Of a stretch of DNA of 64,000 nt, positions 1-8,236 are shown piece by piece. The notes under the pieces were generated by a model. That model was given only the letters and a program-made list of their open reading frames with translations, was not told the DNA's origin and did not search any database. The stretch covers positions 11,694-75,693 of the forward strand of contig NZ_JOEV01000038.1 of the NCBI RefSeq assembly GCF_000721105.1. Reading direction: 5' to 3'. The translations under genes and the position numbers were made by a program. Source of the stretch: Streptomyces cellulosae (lineage in GTDB: Bacteria > Actinomycetota > Actinomycetes > Streptomycetales > Streptomycetaceae). Numbering within the stretch: the stretch's first letter is position 1; each line of letters starts with the position of its first letter.

Positions 1-20
1 TCGGATGCATCGGCGGTCAT
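1..20 (-). CDS. Possible start of next gene in the operon (partial, first 6 codons)
   Basis: An ATG at 20-18 on the minus strand opens a frame that runs off the left edge of the window. A GGAAAGG purine run sits 8 nt upstream and could serve as ribosome binding site. It would begin 22 nt after the stop of the LLM monooxygenase at 43, so it may be the next gene of that operon. Only six codons are visible and no product can be named. Confidence 0.35.
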
Positions 21-42
21 GTGATCGACCTTTCCATTCCGG

Positions 43-1344
43 TCACTGCTTCCCCTCCGGGCCGGACAGCCCGAGGTGGGAGCGCAGGGTGGTGCCCTCG
101 TATTCCGTGCGGAAGGCGCCGCGCTCCTGGAGCAGCGGCACCACCCGGTCCACGAACTCGTCGAGACCGCCCGGGGTGAGGTGCGGGACGAGGATGAAGC
201 CGTCGGCGGCGTCCCGGCGTACGAACGTCTCGAGTTCGATGGCGACCGCCTCCGGCGTCCCGACGAAGGACTGCCGGGCGCTCGCCTCGATCACCGTCTG
301 GCGGATGGACAGCCCCTTCTCCTTCGACAACGCCCGCCACTTCTCGGCGATCGCCACGTTGTCCCCGTGCCGGGTCCGCCCCTGGGTGAGCGACGAGTCC
401 GGCACCGGGTCGGTCTCGGGCAGCGGTCCGTCCGGATCGTACGAGGACAGGTCGACGCCCCAGATCTGCTCCAGCGTGAGAATCGCGTTCTGCGGGGAGA
501 CCTGCTGCCGTCGGATCCCGGCGGCCTTCTCCTGCGCCTCGGCGGCGGTGTCGCCGAGGACGACGGTGACTCCGGGCATGATCTTCAGCTGGTCGGGGCC
601 GCGACCGTACTTCTCCAGCCGCTTCTTCACGTCGGCGTAGAAGGCACGTCCGGCTTCCAGGGTGCCGTGCCGGGTGAAGATCACGTCGGCGGTGGCCGCG
701 GCGAACTCCCGCCCCTCCTCCGAGTCTCCCGCCTGGATCACGACCGGGTGCCCCTGCGGCGAGCGCGGCAGGGTGAACTCGCCCGCGATGTCGAAGTGCC
801 GGCCGCGGTGTGCGAAGGGCCGGGGGACGCCGTCCGGTGTCCAGGAGTCCCACAACTGCCGTGCCACGGCGACGAATTCGGCGGCCCGGGTGTACCGGTC
901 GGCCCGGTCGAGGTATCCGCCGCGCCGGAAGTTCTCGCCGGTGAAGGCGTCGGAGGAGGTCACCACGTTCCAGGCCGCCCGGCCGCCGCTGAGGTGGTCC
1001 AGGGTGGCGAGCCTGCGGGCGAGTTCGAACGGCTCGTTGAAGGTGGCGTTGACCGTGGCGGCGAGGCCGACGCGGTCGGTGACGGCGGCGAGCGCGTTGA
1101 GCACGGTCAGCGACTCGGGCCGGCCGACCACGTCGAGGTCGTGGATACGGCCCTTGTGTTCGCGCAGCCGCAGCCCTTCGGCGAGGAAGAAGAAGTCGAA
1201 CAGGCCGCGTTCGGCGGTGCGGGCCAGGTGCTCGAAGGAGGAGAACTCGATCTGCGACTTCGAGCGCGGATCGGTCCACACCGTCGTGTTGTTGACGCCG
1301 GGGAAGTGCGCGGCGAGGTGGATCTCCTTACGGCGTACGGTCAT
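43..1344 (-). CDS. LLM-class flavin-dependent monooxygenase, NtaA/SnaA/DszA type
   Basis: A 433-residue bacterial luciferase-like monooxygenase. The length and the N-terminal pattern (IHLAAHFPGVNNTTVW near residue 8, then ERGLFDFFFLAEG near residue 45) fit the NtaA/SnaA/DszA/DmoA branch, which uses FMNH2 and oxygen to cleave C-S or C-N bonds of small substrates. Family members need a separate flavin reductase, and none is evident in the window. It overlaps the second LLM gene by 4 nt (ATGA), so the two are probably translationally coupled. The nearby amino-acid ABC importer suggests an imported sulfur- or nitrogen-containing substrate. The family call is secure; the substrate is not. Confidence 0.9.
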   Translation of the reverse strand: MTVRRKEIHLAAHFPGVNNTTVWTDPRSKSQIEFSSFEHLARTAERGLFDFFFLAEGLRLREHKGRIHDLDVVGRPESLTVLNALAAVTDRVGLAATVNATFNEPFELARRLATLDHLSGGRAAWNVVTSSDAFTGENFRRGGYLDRADRYTRAAEFVAVARQLWDSWTPDGVPRPFAHRGRHFDIAGEFTLPRSPQGHPVVIQAGDSEEGREFAAATADVIFTRHGTLEAGRAFYADVKKRLEKYGRGPDQLKIMPGVTVVLGDTAAEAQEKAAGIRRQQVSPQNAILTLEQIWGVDLSSYDPDGPLPETDPVPDSSLTQGRTRHGDNVAIAEKWRALSKEKGLSIRQTVIEASARQSFVGTPEAVAIELETFVRRDAADGFILVPHLTPGGLDEFVDRVVPLLQERGAFRTEYEGTTLRSHLGLSGPEGKQ

Positions 1345-2468
1345 GACGCTCCCCCGGTCACGGCGTGTGCCACGGCGTACTGGTTGGCGGGCCGGGCCAG
1401 GCCCAGGTGCTCGCGGAGTGTGCTGCCCGGGTAGAAGGTGCGGAACAGGCCCCGGTGCTGCAGCAGCGCCACCGTGCCGTTGACGAGCCGCTCCAGGTCA
1501 CGGCGGGGCTCGGCGGGGGTGAGGTGGAAGCCGTCGACGGTGCCGTCCGTGTACCAGCCGGCGATCAGCTCGGCGAGGTCGACCGGGCCGCCCCGGTACA
1601 GCGGACCCTGCGCGGTGGGCCGGGGGCCGCCTCCGCCGTGGCCCGGTTCGGCCGCGTGCTCCCCGTCGCCGAGGTCGACGACGAGGCTCGCGAGGACACA
1701 CAGGTCGCCGGGGTCGCGGCCGAACTCCCGGGCCGACTCCCGTACCTGGTCCCGTACGGCGGTGGCGTGCGCGGCGCTCACGGCCCGCACGAGCACCACG
1801 TCGGCGTACTCGGCCGCCGTCTGCCGGGCGGTGCCCTCCGTCGCGTCGACCACGCGGACCGGGTGGCCCTGGGGCGGCCGGGGCACGATCGAGGGGCCCT
1901 TGACCGAGAAGGCGGAACCGGTGAAGTCGACGTGGTGCAGTTTGTCCCGGTCGATGAAGCGGCCGGTCGCCGCGTCCCGTATCTCGGCGTCGTCCTCCCA
2001 GCTGTCCCACAACTTCGCGGCCACCTCGGCGACTTCACCGGCCTCCTGCCACAGCGCGTCGGCGGGCCAGGGGGATCCCCCCGCACGCGCGAAGTCGGGT
2101 GTGCGGGAAGGCCGGCGGCCGAAGAGGCGGGCCTCGCTCTCGGTGGCCGACACGTCGATCCGCCAGCCGGCCCGGCCGCGGCTGACCCAGTCGAGGGTGG
2201 CGACGGCGGCCTGGACGTGGAAGGGCTCGGTGTGAGTGGTGGTGACGGTGGGCACCAGCCCGATCCGACTGGTGGCCGGCGCCACCCTGGACAGGACGGC
2301 GAGCGCGTCGGGCCCCGGTCGGGCGAAGGTGTCGTCCAGGGTCACGAAGTCGAGGCCGCCGCGCTCGGCGAGCCGGACCAGTTCGACGTAGGAGTCGGCG
2401 TCGTGGACGGCTCGCTGGTCGACGGCGGCGGCCAGGTGCAGCAGGCCCCGGCCGTGCGATGAGGTCAT
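1341..2468 (-). CDS. LLM-class flavin-dependent oxidoreductase
   Basis: A 375-residue second luciferase-like flavoenzyme, clearly different from its neighbour. Family signs are LAERGGLDFVTLDD near residue 30, a PTVTTTHTEPFHVQ stretch near residue 72 and VATLDWVSRGRAGW near 88, the usual phosphate/flavin-binding region. The start at 2468 is preferred because AGAAGGG lies 8 nt upstream; the open frame extends further but covers the ABC ATPase gene out of frame. It lies 32 nt after that ATPase and overlaps the next monooxygenase by 4 nt. Two LLM enzymes in one operon suggest sequential oxidation of one imported compound, or two related substrates. Confidence 0.87.
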   Translation of the reverse strand: MTSSHGRGLLHLAAAVDQRAVHDADSYVELVRLAERGGLDFVTLDDTFARPGPDALAVLSRVAPATSRIGLVPTVTTTHTEPFHVQAAVATLDWVSRGRAGWRIDVSATESEARLFGRRPSRTPDFARAGGSPWPADALWQEAGEVAEVAAKLWDSWEDDAEIRDAATGRFIDRDKLHHVDFTGSAFSVKGPSIVPRPPQGHPVRVVDATEGTARQTAAEYADVVLVRAVSAAHATAVRDQVRESAREFGRDPGDLCVLASLVVDLGDGEHAAEPGHGGGGPRPTAQGPLYRGGPVDLAELIAGWYTDGTVDGFHLTPAEPRRDLERLVNGTVALLQHRGLFRTFYPGSTLREHLGLARPANQYAVAHAVTGGAS

Positions 2469-2500
2469 GTGGGAAACCCTTCTGCGGCGAGCGGCGGGGC

Positions 2501-3262
2501 TCACAGCACTTTGGAGAGGAACGCGCGAGTACGGTCGTGCGCCGGCCGGTCCAGGACGTCGGCGGGCGGGCCCTGCTCGACGATCCGCCCGTCGTCCATG
2601 AACACCACCGTGTCGGCGACCTCGCGGGCGAAGCCGATCTCGTGGGTGACGACGATCATCGTGGTGCCCTGGTGGGCCAGGTCCTTGATGACGTCGAGGA
2701 CTTCGCCGACCAGTTCGGGGTCGAGCGCGGAGGTCGGTTCGTCGAAGAGCAGCAGGCGGGGCTCCAGCGCGAGCGCCCGGGCGATGGCGACCCGCTGCTG
2801 CTGTCCCCCGGAGAGCTGCTTCGGGTAGGCGTCGGCCTTGTCGGAGAGGCCGACCCGGTCGAGCAGCCGGCGCGCGGTCTCGACGGCCTCCTTGCGGGGC
2901 CGCTTCAGCGCGGACACCGGCGCCTCGATGATGTTGTCCAGCACGGTCAGGTGCGGGAAGAGGTTGAAGTTCTGGAAGACGAAGCCGATGCGCGTGCGCT
3001 GCCGCAGCACCTCGCGCTCGGGCAGCTCGTACAGCCTGTCGCCCAAGCGGCGGTAGCCGACCAGCGTCCCGTCCACGCTGATCGCGCCCCGGTCCACCTT
3101 CTCCAGGTGGTTGATGGTGCGCAGCAACGTGGACTTGCCGGAGCCGGAGGGGCCCAGGATGACGGTGACCTCGCCGGCGCGCACGGCGAGGTCGATGCCC
3201 TTGAGCACGTCCAGCGGGCCGAAGCTCTTGTGGACGGACCTGATGTCGACCATGACGGTCAT
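2501..3262 (-). CDS. Amino-acid ABC transporter ATP-binding protein (GlnQ/HisP type)
   Basis: A 253-residue ATPase of the polar amino-acid import family. Walker [10 protein letters not shown] is at residues 37-45, the Q-loop at FQNFNLFPH near 96-104, signature LSGGQQQRV at 150-158, Walker B LLLFDEP at 170-176 and the switch His at 207. AAGGA lies 7 nt before the chosen ATG. It energises the permease at 5095-5952 and the binding lipoprotein at 6377-7324. The operon places an oxidoreductase gene between permease and ATPase, which is unusual for a plain transporter and ties uptake to metabolism of the substrate. Confidence 0.95.
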   Translation of the reverse strand: MTVMVDIRSVHKSFGPLDVLKGIDLAVRAGEVTVILGPSGSGKSTLLRTINHLEKVDRGAISVDGTLVGYRRLGDRLYELPEREVLRQRTRIGFVFQNFNLFPHLTVLDNIIEAPVSALKRPRKEAVETARRLLDRVGLSDKADAYPKQLSGGQQQRVAIARALALEPRLLLFDEPTSALDPELVGEVLDVIKDLAHQGTTMIVVTHEIGFAREVADTVVFMDDGRIVEQGPPADVLDRPAHDRTRAFLSKVL

Positions 3263-3271
3263 CGCGGATTC

Positions 3272-3316
3272 CTTGCCGTAGGACGTACTTGCGTAGACGT
3301 ACTTGCCGTAGGACGT
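3272..3316. repeat. Short direct repeat upstream of the ABC ATPase gene
   Basis: The 15-mer CTTGCCGTAGGACGT occurs at 3272-3286 and again at 3302-3316, exactly 30 nt apart, with a partial third similarity (CTTGCGTAGACGT) between them. It lies in the 69-nt gap between the FAD protein and the ABC ATPase. It may be a slipped-strand duplication or a minor regulatory element; no function is evident. Confidence 0.6.
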
Positions 3317-3331
3317 GCGGGAGCAGGCGGG

Positions 3332-5098
3332 TCAGGCCGCCGCACGGCCGGTGAGCTCGCGCAGGAACAGCAGCGTGGCCCGGGCCGTCGCGTCGTTCTG
3401 ACGGAACGCGGGCCCGCCGGTGCGCGGGCGGGTGAACGCGCCGGGGGTACGGGCGTCGGTGTACGGGCCGAGTGCGAAGCGCCGGGGATGCGGACGGCCG
3501 GCCCGGTCGAGGATCCGTCCGTCGGCGGGGTCCACGCGGAGCAGCCCCTCGGGTGTCTCGGCCGCCCCGTCGGCGTGCAACGCGCGCAGCAGCGGGTCGC
3601 GGGCACGGCCGACCGTCGGCTCCGGCAGCCGCGCCTCGACCAGCGCACGGGCCTCGACGGAGAACCCCGGCACAGTGGGGCTCGACGCCCGGAACACCCC
3701 GTCCTCGGCGGTGACGGTCAGGTCGGCGCCGAGGAACTTCAGGACGCCCGCACGGGACAGGGCGAGCATCTGCCGCAGCCGGGGTCCGGGCGGTCCGGAG
3801 GCCAGATAGCTGAAGAAGCCGTGCCACCAGGGGCCGATGTCCCCGAGCCGGACCAACTGGCCGTAGACGGACAGCAGTCCGAGGAAGACCGCCAGGTCGG
3901 GACTGTACGCGGGATCATGACTGCGGCTCAGGTCACGCTCGACATAGCCGCGCAACCCCTCCTGGAACTCGTCGGAGGAGCCGTATCGAACCCCCTCCAG
4001 CGGGCGGTCCAGCACGGCGAGGTCGAGCCGGTCTGCGGGGTCGGGGACGGCGGACGCGACGAGGGCCGCCCGCCCGGCCGGGTCGTCCGTGGCCGCGTAC
4101 TTCTCCTCGAAGACGCTCCAGTCGACGGCCGTCCGCTCGGGATGGACCGTGAACAGCCGGTGGTAGTGCGCGAAGCCCAGCTCCTTCTCCACGAGCGGCC
4201 ACACGTCCCGCCGGAAGTCGAAGCCCTCCGGCCGGGCGAGCAGCGCCTCGACCTCGGCGGGCCCGAGGAACCGGGGCAGCGGCGGCCGGTCACCGGTCCA
4301 GTCGTAGCCGATCTTCGAGTGGTACGGCACTCCGCGCCGCGAACCGACGTACAGCACCGGCTCCCGTCCCGAGGGCACATACGTGTCCCCCTCGTAGCGT
4401 CCGCCCCGGCCCTCGGTGAGCAGCACCATCAGGTCGACGAAGGCGAGGCCGAAGCCGCGGACGAGGACGGGTTCGCCGGGCGCGAGCGGAGAAAGGTCGC
4501 TGTCGGCGGTGAAGTCGGGCGGGAGGTGGACGAGCCCGTGCGCACGGGCGTAGACGGCCAACTCGTCCTGGTCAGGGTCGAGTTCGGCGTCGAGGTGGCC
4601 GAGGGCGAGCACCACGAGGTCGGCCGGGAGCGGACGCGGCCGGCCTTCCAGCCACACCTGCTGGCGGCCCTCGCGGGGTCCGGACACCCGCAGGGCGCGG
4701 CGCGGGTGGTGGTGGACCGTGACGGACGGGGGCAGGGCGGCGACGGCCCGCTCGTGGAACCAGCGCAGGTACGCGCCCTGGAGCTGCCGGTCCGCGAAGG
4801 TGCGGCCGTCGATGCCCGCCCACTCGTGCAGCGTGGGGCCCTCGGCGACGGGACCGTGCATGGTGACCGTCTCGTCGGTGAACATCGTGACGTCCTCGGC
4901 GTGCGAGTTCATCCACAGCAGCGGCGACTGGGCCGCGCGCCAGATGCGTCCGGCGCCCGGCGGATGCGGGTCGACGAGATGAAGGTCGAGGCCCGAAGCG
5001 GCGTACAGCTCGGGCGCGTTGGCGGCGATCCGCTCGATCAGACCGGTCCCCCGCGGCCCGGCCCCGACGATCACGACGGAGGGCCTGTGCGCACTCAT
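3332..5098 (-). CDS. FAD/NAD(P)-binding protein (NAD_binding_9-like oxidoreductase)
   Basis: A 588-residue protein beginning with a Rossmann dinucleotide-binding motif, VVIVGAGPRGTGLIERI (residues 8-24), followed by LHLVDPHPPGAGRIW. This N-terminus is typical of the FAD-NAD(P)-binding family related to lysine/ornithine N-monooxygenases. Residues near 200-300 contain further nucleotide-binding-like segments (LVVLALGHLD, PVLVRGFGLAFVDL). The start at 5098 overlaps the permease stop by 4 nt (ATGA). It probably oxidises the imported compound or supplies electrons to the LLM enzymes. No reaction can be assigned from sequence. Confidence 0.82.
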   Translation of the reverse strand: MSAHRPSVVIVGAGPRGTGLIERIAANAPELYAASGLDLHLVDPHPPGAGRIWRAAQSPLLWMNSHAEDVTMFTDETVTMHGPVAEGPTLHEWAGIDGRTFADRQLQGAYLRWFHERAVAALPPSVTVHHHPRRALRVSGPREGRQQVWLEGRPRPLPADLVVLALGHLDAELDPDQDELAVYARAHGLVHLPPDFTADSDLSPLAPGEPVLVRGFGLAFVDLMVLLTEGRGGRYEGDTYVPSGREPVLYVGSRRGVPYHSKIGYDWTGDRPPLPRFLGPAEVEALLARPEGFDFRRDVWPLVEKELGFAHYHRLFTVHPERTAVDWSVFEEKYAATDDPAGRAALVASAVPDPADRLDLAVLDRPLEGVRYGSSDEFQEGLRGYVERDLSRSHDPAYSPDLAVFLGLLSVYGQLVRLGDIGPWWHGFFSYLASGPPGPRLRQMLALSRAGVLKFLGADLTVTAEDGVFRASSPTVPGFSVEARALVEARLPEPTVGRARDPLLRALHADGAAETPEGLLRVDPADGRILDRAGRPHPRRFALGPYTDARTPGAFTRPRTGGPAFRQNDATARATLLFLRELTGRAAA

Positions 5099-5952
5099 CG
5101 GGCACGCTCCGAGCCGCGCGCGTAGTGCTTCTCGACGTAGTACTGGCCGAGGCTGAGCACCGAGGTGACGACGGTGTACCAGACGGTGGCCACCATCAGC
5201 AGCGGGATGACCTGGTAGGTGCGGTGGTACACCAACTGCACCGAGTACAGCAGGTCCTGGACGGCGATGACGCTGACGATGGAGGTGCCCTTGAGGGTGC
5301 CGATCAGCATGTTCCCGGCCGGCGGCACGATGGACCGCATCGCCTGCGGGAGCACGATCCGCCGCCAGCGCCGCCACCGGCTCAGCCCGAGCGCCTGGGC
5401 GGCCTCGATCTGCCCGCGGTCCACGGAGAGGATGCCGCCGCGCACGACCTCGGCGGCGTACGCGGCCTCGTGCAGGGTCAGCCCGATGATCGCGACGGTG
5501 ACCGGACCGAGCAGGTCGACCGTCTTCACGCCGAGGATCTGCGGGTACAGCGCCCCGATGTTGAACCACAGCAGCAGCTGCACCAGGATCGGGATCGACC
5601 GGAACAGCCAGACGTAGCCCCAACTGACGCTTCTCAGCACCGGGTTGGCGGACAGCCGGGCCGCGGCGAGCAACGTGCCCAGCACGAAGCCGAGCACCAT
5701 GACGACCGCGGTGAGCCAGAGGGTGAGCCACAGACCGCGCAGCACGGCGTCGGAGGTGAAGTAGTCGGCGACGACGTCCCACTGGAACGCCTCGTTGCGC
5801 AGTACGGAGGTGACGGCGAGGGCGAGCAGGGCCAGTACGGCGACGGCGGCCGTCCACTGGCCGAGGCGGCGCTGCGGGACGATCGTCAGGGAGTCAGCGT
5901 GCTCCGGTATGTCCGGGGCGGCGGGGGCTTGGGCAAGGGTGTCGGAGGACAT
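5095..5952 (-). CDS. Amino-acid ABC transporter permease (HisM/GlnP family)
   Basis: A 285-residue membrane protein with several hydrophobic spans. The EAA loop for docking the ATPase is visible as IEAAQALGLSRWRRWRRIVL with PQAMR following. The pattern LRGLWLTLWLTAVVMVLGF starts the permease domain. An ATG six codons upstream (5970) is possible, but 5952 has GGAG at 7 nt and is preferred. It is the first gene of the five-gene operon (permease, FAD protein, ATPase, two LLM enzymes). A single permease gene implies a homodimeric channel. Confidence 0.92.
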   Translation of the reverse strand: MSSDTLAQAPAAPDIPEHADSLTIVPQRRLGQWTAAVAVLALLALAVTSVLRNEAFQWDVVADYFTSDAVLRGLWLTLWLTAVVMVLGFVLGTLLAAARLSANPVLRSVSWGYVWLFRSIPILVQLLLWFNIGALYPQILGVKTVDLLGPVTVAIIGLTLHEAAYAAEVVRGGILSVDRGQIEAAQALGLSRWRRWRRIVLPQAMRSIVPPAGNMLIGTLKGTSIVSVIAVQDLLYSVQLVYHRTYQVIPLLMVATVWYTVVTSVLSLGQYYVEKHYARGSERAR

Positions 5953-6069
5953 GCGAAGGCTCCGTGGCATCGAGTCGGTAGAACTCGGGTGGGTGCCTTC
6001 ACACGGGCGCGCACCACAGGTACTGCGGCGCGGGTACGGCCGAGCCCCTCAGCAGGGCCGTCCACCGAG

Positions 6070-6098
6070 AGTACGGGTGCGTTTCCCCTCGCTGTCAA
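6070..6098 (-). promoter_or_regulatory. Predicted promoter of the ABC/monooxygenase operon
   Basis: On the minus strand a perfect -35 TTGACA (6098-6093) is followed after 17 nt by CGTACT (6075-6070) as a weak -10. Transcription would start near 6063, giving a leader of about 110 nt before the permease ATG. The assignment rests only on hexamer matches and spacing. Confidence 0.45.
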
Positions 6099-6108
6099 GG
6101 CTGTCCGT

Positions 6109-6135
6109 ACTGTGAGCCGTACGTCTCACGTCAGT
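6109..6135. promoter_or_regulatory. Imperfect inverted repeat between divergent promoters (candidate operator)
   Basis: ACTGTGAG at 6109-6116 faces CTCACGTCAGT at 6125-6135, an inverted repeat with a small bulge. It lies between the -35 of the leftward operon and a weak rightward promoter (TTGACG at 6135-6140, TCCACT at 6158-6163) for the binding-protein gene. One regulator could therefore control both directions. The remaining divergent region (5953-6376, 424 nt) shows no supported gene. Confidence 0.35.
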
Positions 6136-6201
6136 TGACGCACCACCGAATGCCTGTTCCACTTGGCCCATGCATCCACAGCAGTGGCTGGTCAAACGCT
6201 C

Positions 6202-6226
6202 CCACATCGACTTCGGTCGAGTGTGG
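6202..6226. repeat. Stem-loop in leader of the substrate-binding gene
   Basis: CCACATCGAC and GTCGAGTGTGG form a near-perfect stem with one bulged base around a TTCG tetraloop. TTCG loops are very stable in RNA, so this may stabilise or attenuate the mRNA of the lipoprotein gene starting at 6377. No U-tract follows, so a simple terminator is unlikely. Confidence 0.45.
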
Positions 6227-6376
6227 TCCTCGTCCTGTTGAGCTGACCCACTGCGCGCCCTGATCCGCTGATCCGGCAGGGGCGCTCCTCGCGTTCTCCC
6301 TCGCTTCGCCTTCACACGCGCACCCCTCCCCTCTCGCGTTCGCTCACTCTTGCCTGCCCTCAGGAGACCGCACCCG

Positions 6377-7324
6377 ATGCACACGCCCACGCATGCCCGA
6401 AACAGACTTGTCACCCCCTTCGTCCTCATCACCGCGGCGACCCTGCTCCTCACCGCCTGCGGCTCCGGCTCGGACGAGGCCGCCGTCGCCGCCGCGGGCC
6501 GAGCCGACCGGATCCCCACCACGGACGTCGTCTCCGCCCTCAAGAAGGACGAGAAGGCCGCCAAGCTGCTGCCCTCCGGCACCACCCACCTCACGATCGC
6601 CACCAACGTCTCCGGCCAGCCGCCCGGCACCTCGATCCTGGACGACGGAAAGACCCTGGCCGGGCAGGACATCGACTTCGCGAACGCCGTCGCCAAGGTC
6701 CTCGGCATCGGACTGCGGACCGAGCAGGCGAGCTTCGAGGCGATCCTGCCGGCCCTCGGCAGCGGCAAGTACGACCTCGGTGTCGGCAACTTCGGCGTGA
6801 CCGACGAGCGCCGCAGGACCATCGACTTCGTCACCTACATCAACGACGGCCAGGGCTTCGCCACCCGCAAGGACAGCAAGCTGACCAAGGTCACCGACCT
6901 GAAGCAGCTGTGCGGCCTGAACGTCGCCACCGGTGCGGGCACCACCTTCGAGGCCACGCTGGAGGAGAACACGCACCTGTGCACCGACGCGGGCAAGAAG
7001 GCGTACAAGGTGCAGACCTACAACGAGCAGGGCGCGATCTGGTCCTCGCTCCAGCAGGGCCGCAGCGACATCGTGATGTCCACGATCAACGGCCTGCGCT
7101 ACGCCGTCGCCCACCAGCAGGGCGTGAAGTTCCTCAACGAGTTCCACCGCCTCGACGTCGGCTTCGCCTTCAAGAAGGGCAGCACCCTGACACCCGCCTT
7201 CCAGGCGGCGGTGAACGAACTGATCGCCGACGGCACGTACGCCAGGATCCTGAAGAAGTGGGGGACGACGGGCTCGGCCATCACCAAGTCGGAGATCTCG
7301 CCCCCGGAGGTGAAGGCTCCGTAG
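6377..7324 (+). CDS. ABC transporter substrate-binding lipoprotein (SBP family 3)
   Basis: A 315-residue extracellular binding protein for polar amino-acid-like substrates. A signal peptide ends in lipobox LTAC with the lipid-modified Cys at residue 28. The mature part shows family-3 features: LTIATNVSGQPPGTS, GQDIDFANAVAKVLG, EAILPALGSGKYDLGVGNF and FVTYINDGQGFA. The ATG at 6377 is chosen over an upstream in-frame ATG (6350) because it gives a compact signal sequence and has AGGAG about 10 nt upstream. It is divergent from the permease operon and completes the transporter. Confidence 0.93.
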   Translation: MHTPTHARNRLVTPFVLITAATLLLTACGSGSDEAAVAAAGRADRIPTTDVVSALKKDEKAAKLLPSGTTHLTIATNVSGQPPGTSILDDGKTLAGQDIDFANAVAKVLGIGLRTEQASFEAILPALGSGKYDLGVGNFGVTDERRRTIDFVTYINDGQGFATRKDSKLTKVTDLKQLCGLNVATGAGTTFEATLEENTHLCTDAGKKAYKVQTYNEQGAIWSSLQQGRSDIVMSTINGLRYAVAHQQGVKFLNEFHRLDVGFAFKKGSTLTPAFQAAVNELIADGTYARILKKWGTTGSAITKSEISPPEVKAP

Positions 7325-7368
7325 GGCGCGGGCCCGCACCCTGCGAACGTCCCGCGTCCCCCCGGCGG

Positions 7369-7838
7369 TCAGCGCACGCCCACGGCCCGCCGCCGGGAAG
7401 GAGCGGCCCGCGCCCCGATCACCCGGTCCATCAGCGCGCCCAGCACATCCCGCACAGAGTCCCGTTCCCGCGCGTCGCACTCCAGCACCGGCACGTCGTC
7501 CCGCAGCCCCAGCGCCTCCCGGACCTCCTCGGTGCCGAACCGCTCCGCATCGTCGAAGCGGTTCACGGCGAGTACGAACGGGGCGCCCTGGGCCTCGAAG
7601 TAGTCGACCGCCGGGAAGCAGTCCTCGATGCGCCGAGTGTCGACGAGCACGATCGTTCCCAGCGCGCCTTCCCCTCCAGCGAGTCGATGCCCACGGAGAC
7701 CTGTGTGATCGCCGCCTCCGTGTCCAGCGGTTCGATCTCCGAAATGGCCCCGATGAAGGTGGTCTTGCCCACCCCGAGCCCTCCGCTGACCACGATCTTC
7801 ACGGCCAACGGCACGGTCTTGTCAGAGCGCCCGGACAT
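7369..7838 (-). pseudogene. cvnD: Broken CvnD-like small GTPase of a conservon
   Basis: Reading from 7838, the protein starts like a conservon GTPase: VKIVVSGGLGVGKTTFIGAISEIEPLDTEA (P-loop GGLGVGKTT), then GVDSLEGK-like GIDSLEG. The conserved middle with the G3 FGTPGQ region is absent. The family resumes in another frame near 7660 with LGTIVLVDTRRIEDCFPAVDYFE and continues through the NRFDDAERF region (G4-like) to a stop at 7369. So an internal deletion of roughly 50 codons changed the frame and removed essential GTPase elements. It cannot make a working enzyme. Confidence 0.75.
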
Positions 7839-8048
7839 GGTCCCTGATCCTTTCGAGCTTCGGGAGCGGCAACTCCCCGGCGTGCCGGCACGCGAGCGCG
7901 CCCGTGGCCGCGAGGCCGAAGACCAGCACCTCGGCGGCTCCGAGAGGAACACCGGCCGGACGAACGTCGCGTTCTCGACAGGCTCTACGTTCTGGGACGG
8001 TCCGCCGTTCACTCGGCGGGAGCCGGGCGGCTCTGATGTGACGTCCAC
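7822..8048 (-). pseudogene. cvnC: Remnant of a CvnC-like (DUF742) conservon gene
   Basis: A frame starting at 8048 gives ENATFVRPVFL, resembling the N-terminal RPY...L segment of DUF742 proteins. The other frame then gives VPLGAAEVLVFGLAATGALACRHA and LPKLERIRDHVRAL, matching the typical C-terminal DUF742 pattern (PLGVARVLVADLA..G, LERVL..L). The central DUF742 region is missing. It directly precedes and overlaps the cvnD remnant, as cvnC precedes cvnD in intact conservons. No cvnA (sensor kinase) or cvnB (Roadblock) remnant is seen upstream. Confidence 0.55.
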
Positions 8049-8126
8049 TGAAATGCCTGAAGCCGCAGGCGTGTTGGATCAAGGGCGGAATTGGTTCTGC
8101 TTCCGGCCGAGGCCCCTCACGGCACG

Positions 8127-8150
8127 CCGGTCACTGGATCGGGTTTTTTT
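8127..8150 (+). terminator. Weak terminator-like hairpin with T-run (plus strand)
   Basis: CCGGTC and GATCGG can pair (one G-U) around ACTG and are followed by seven T residues (8144-8150). It lies in a gap with no plus-strand gene immediately upstream. It could be a relic or end an antisense transcript across the conservon wreckage. The stem is short. Confidence 0.3.
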
Positions 8151-8236
8151 CTGCCGTCTCGCAGCGCAATCAGAGCGGTCCCGCGGGTCGACTCTTCCCG
8201 CCCGGCGGATTCGTATACAAAAGCATTGACTGTCTG

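Noticed and set aside
2459..5125. Large plus-strand frame opposite the ABC and LLM genes
   Set aside because: Antisense shadow typical of high GC; the minus-strand genes carry all recognisable motifs.
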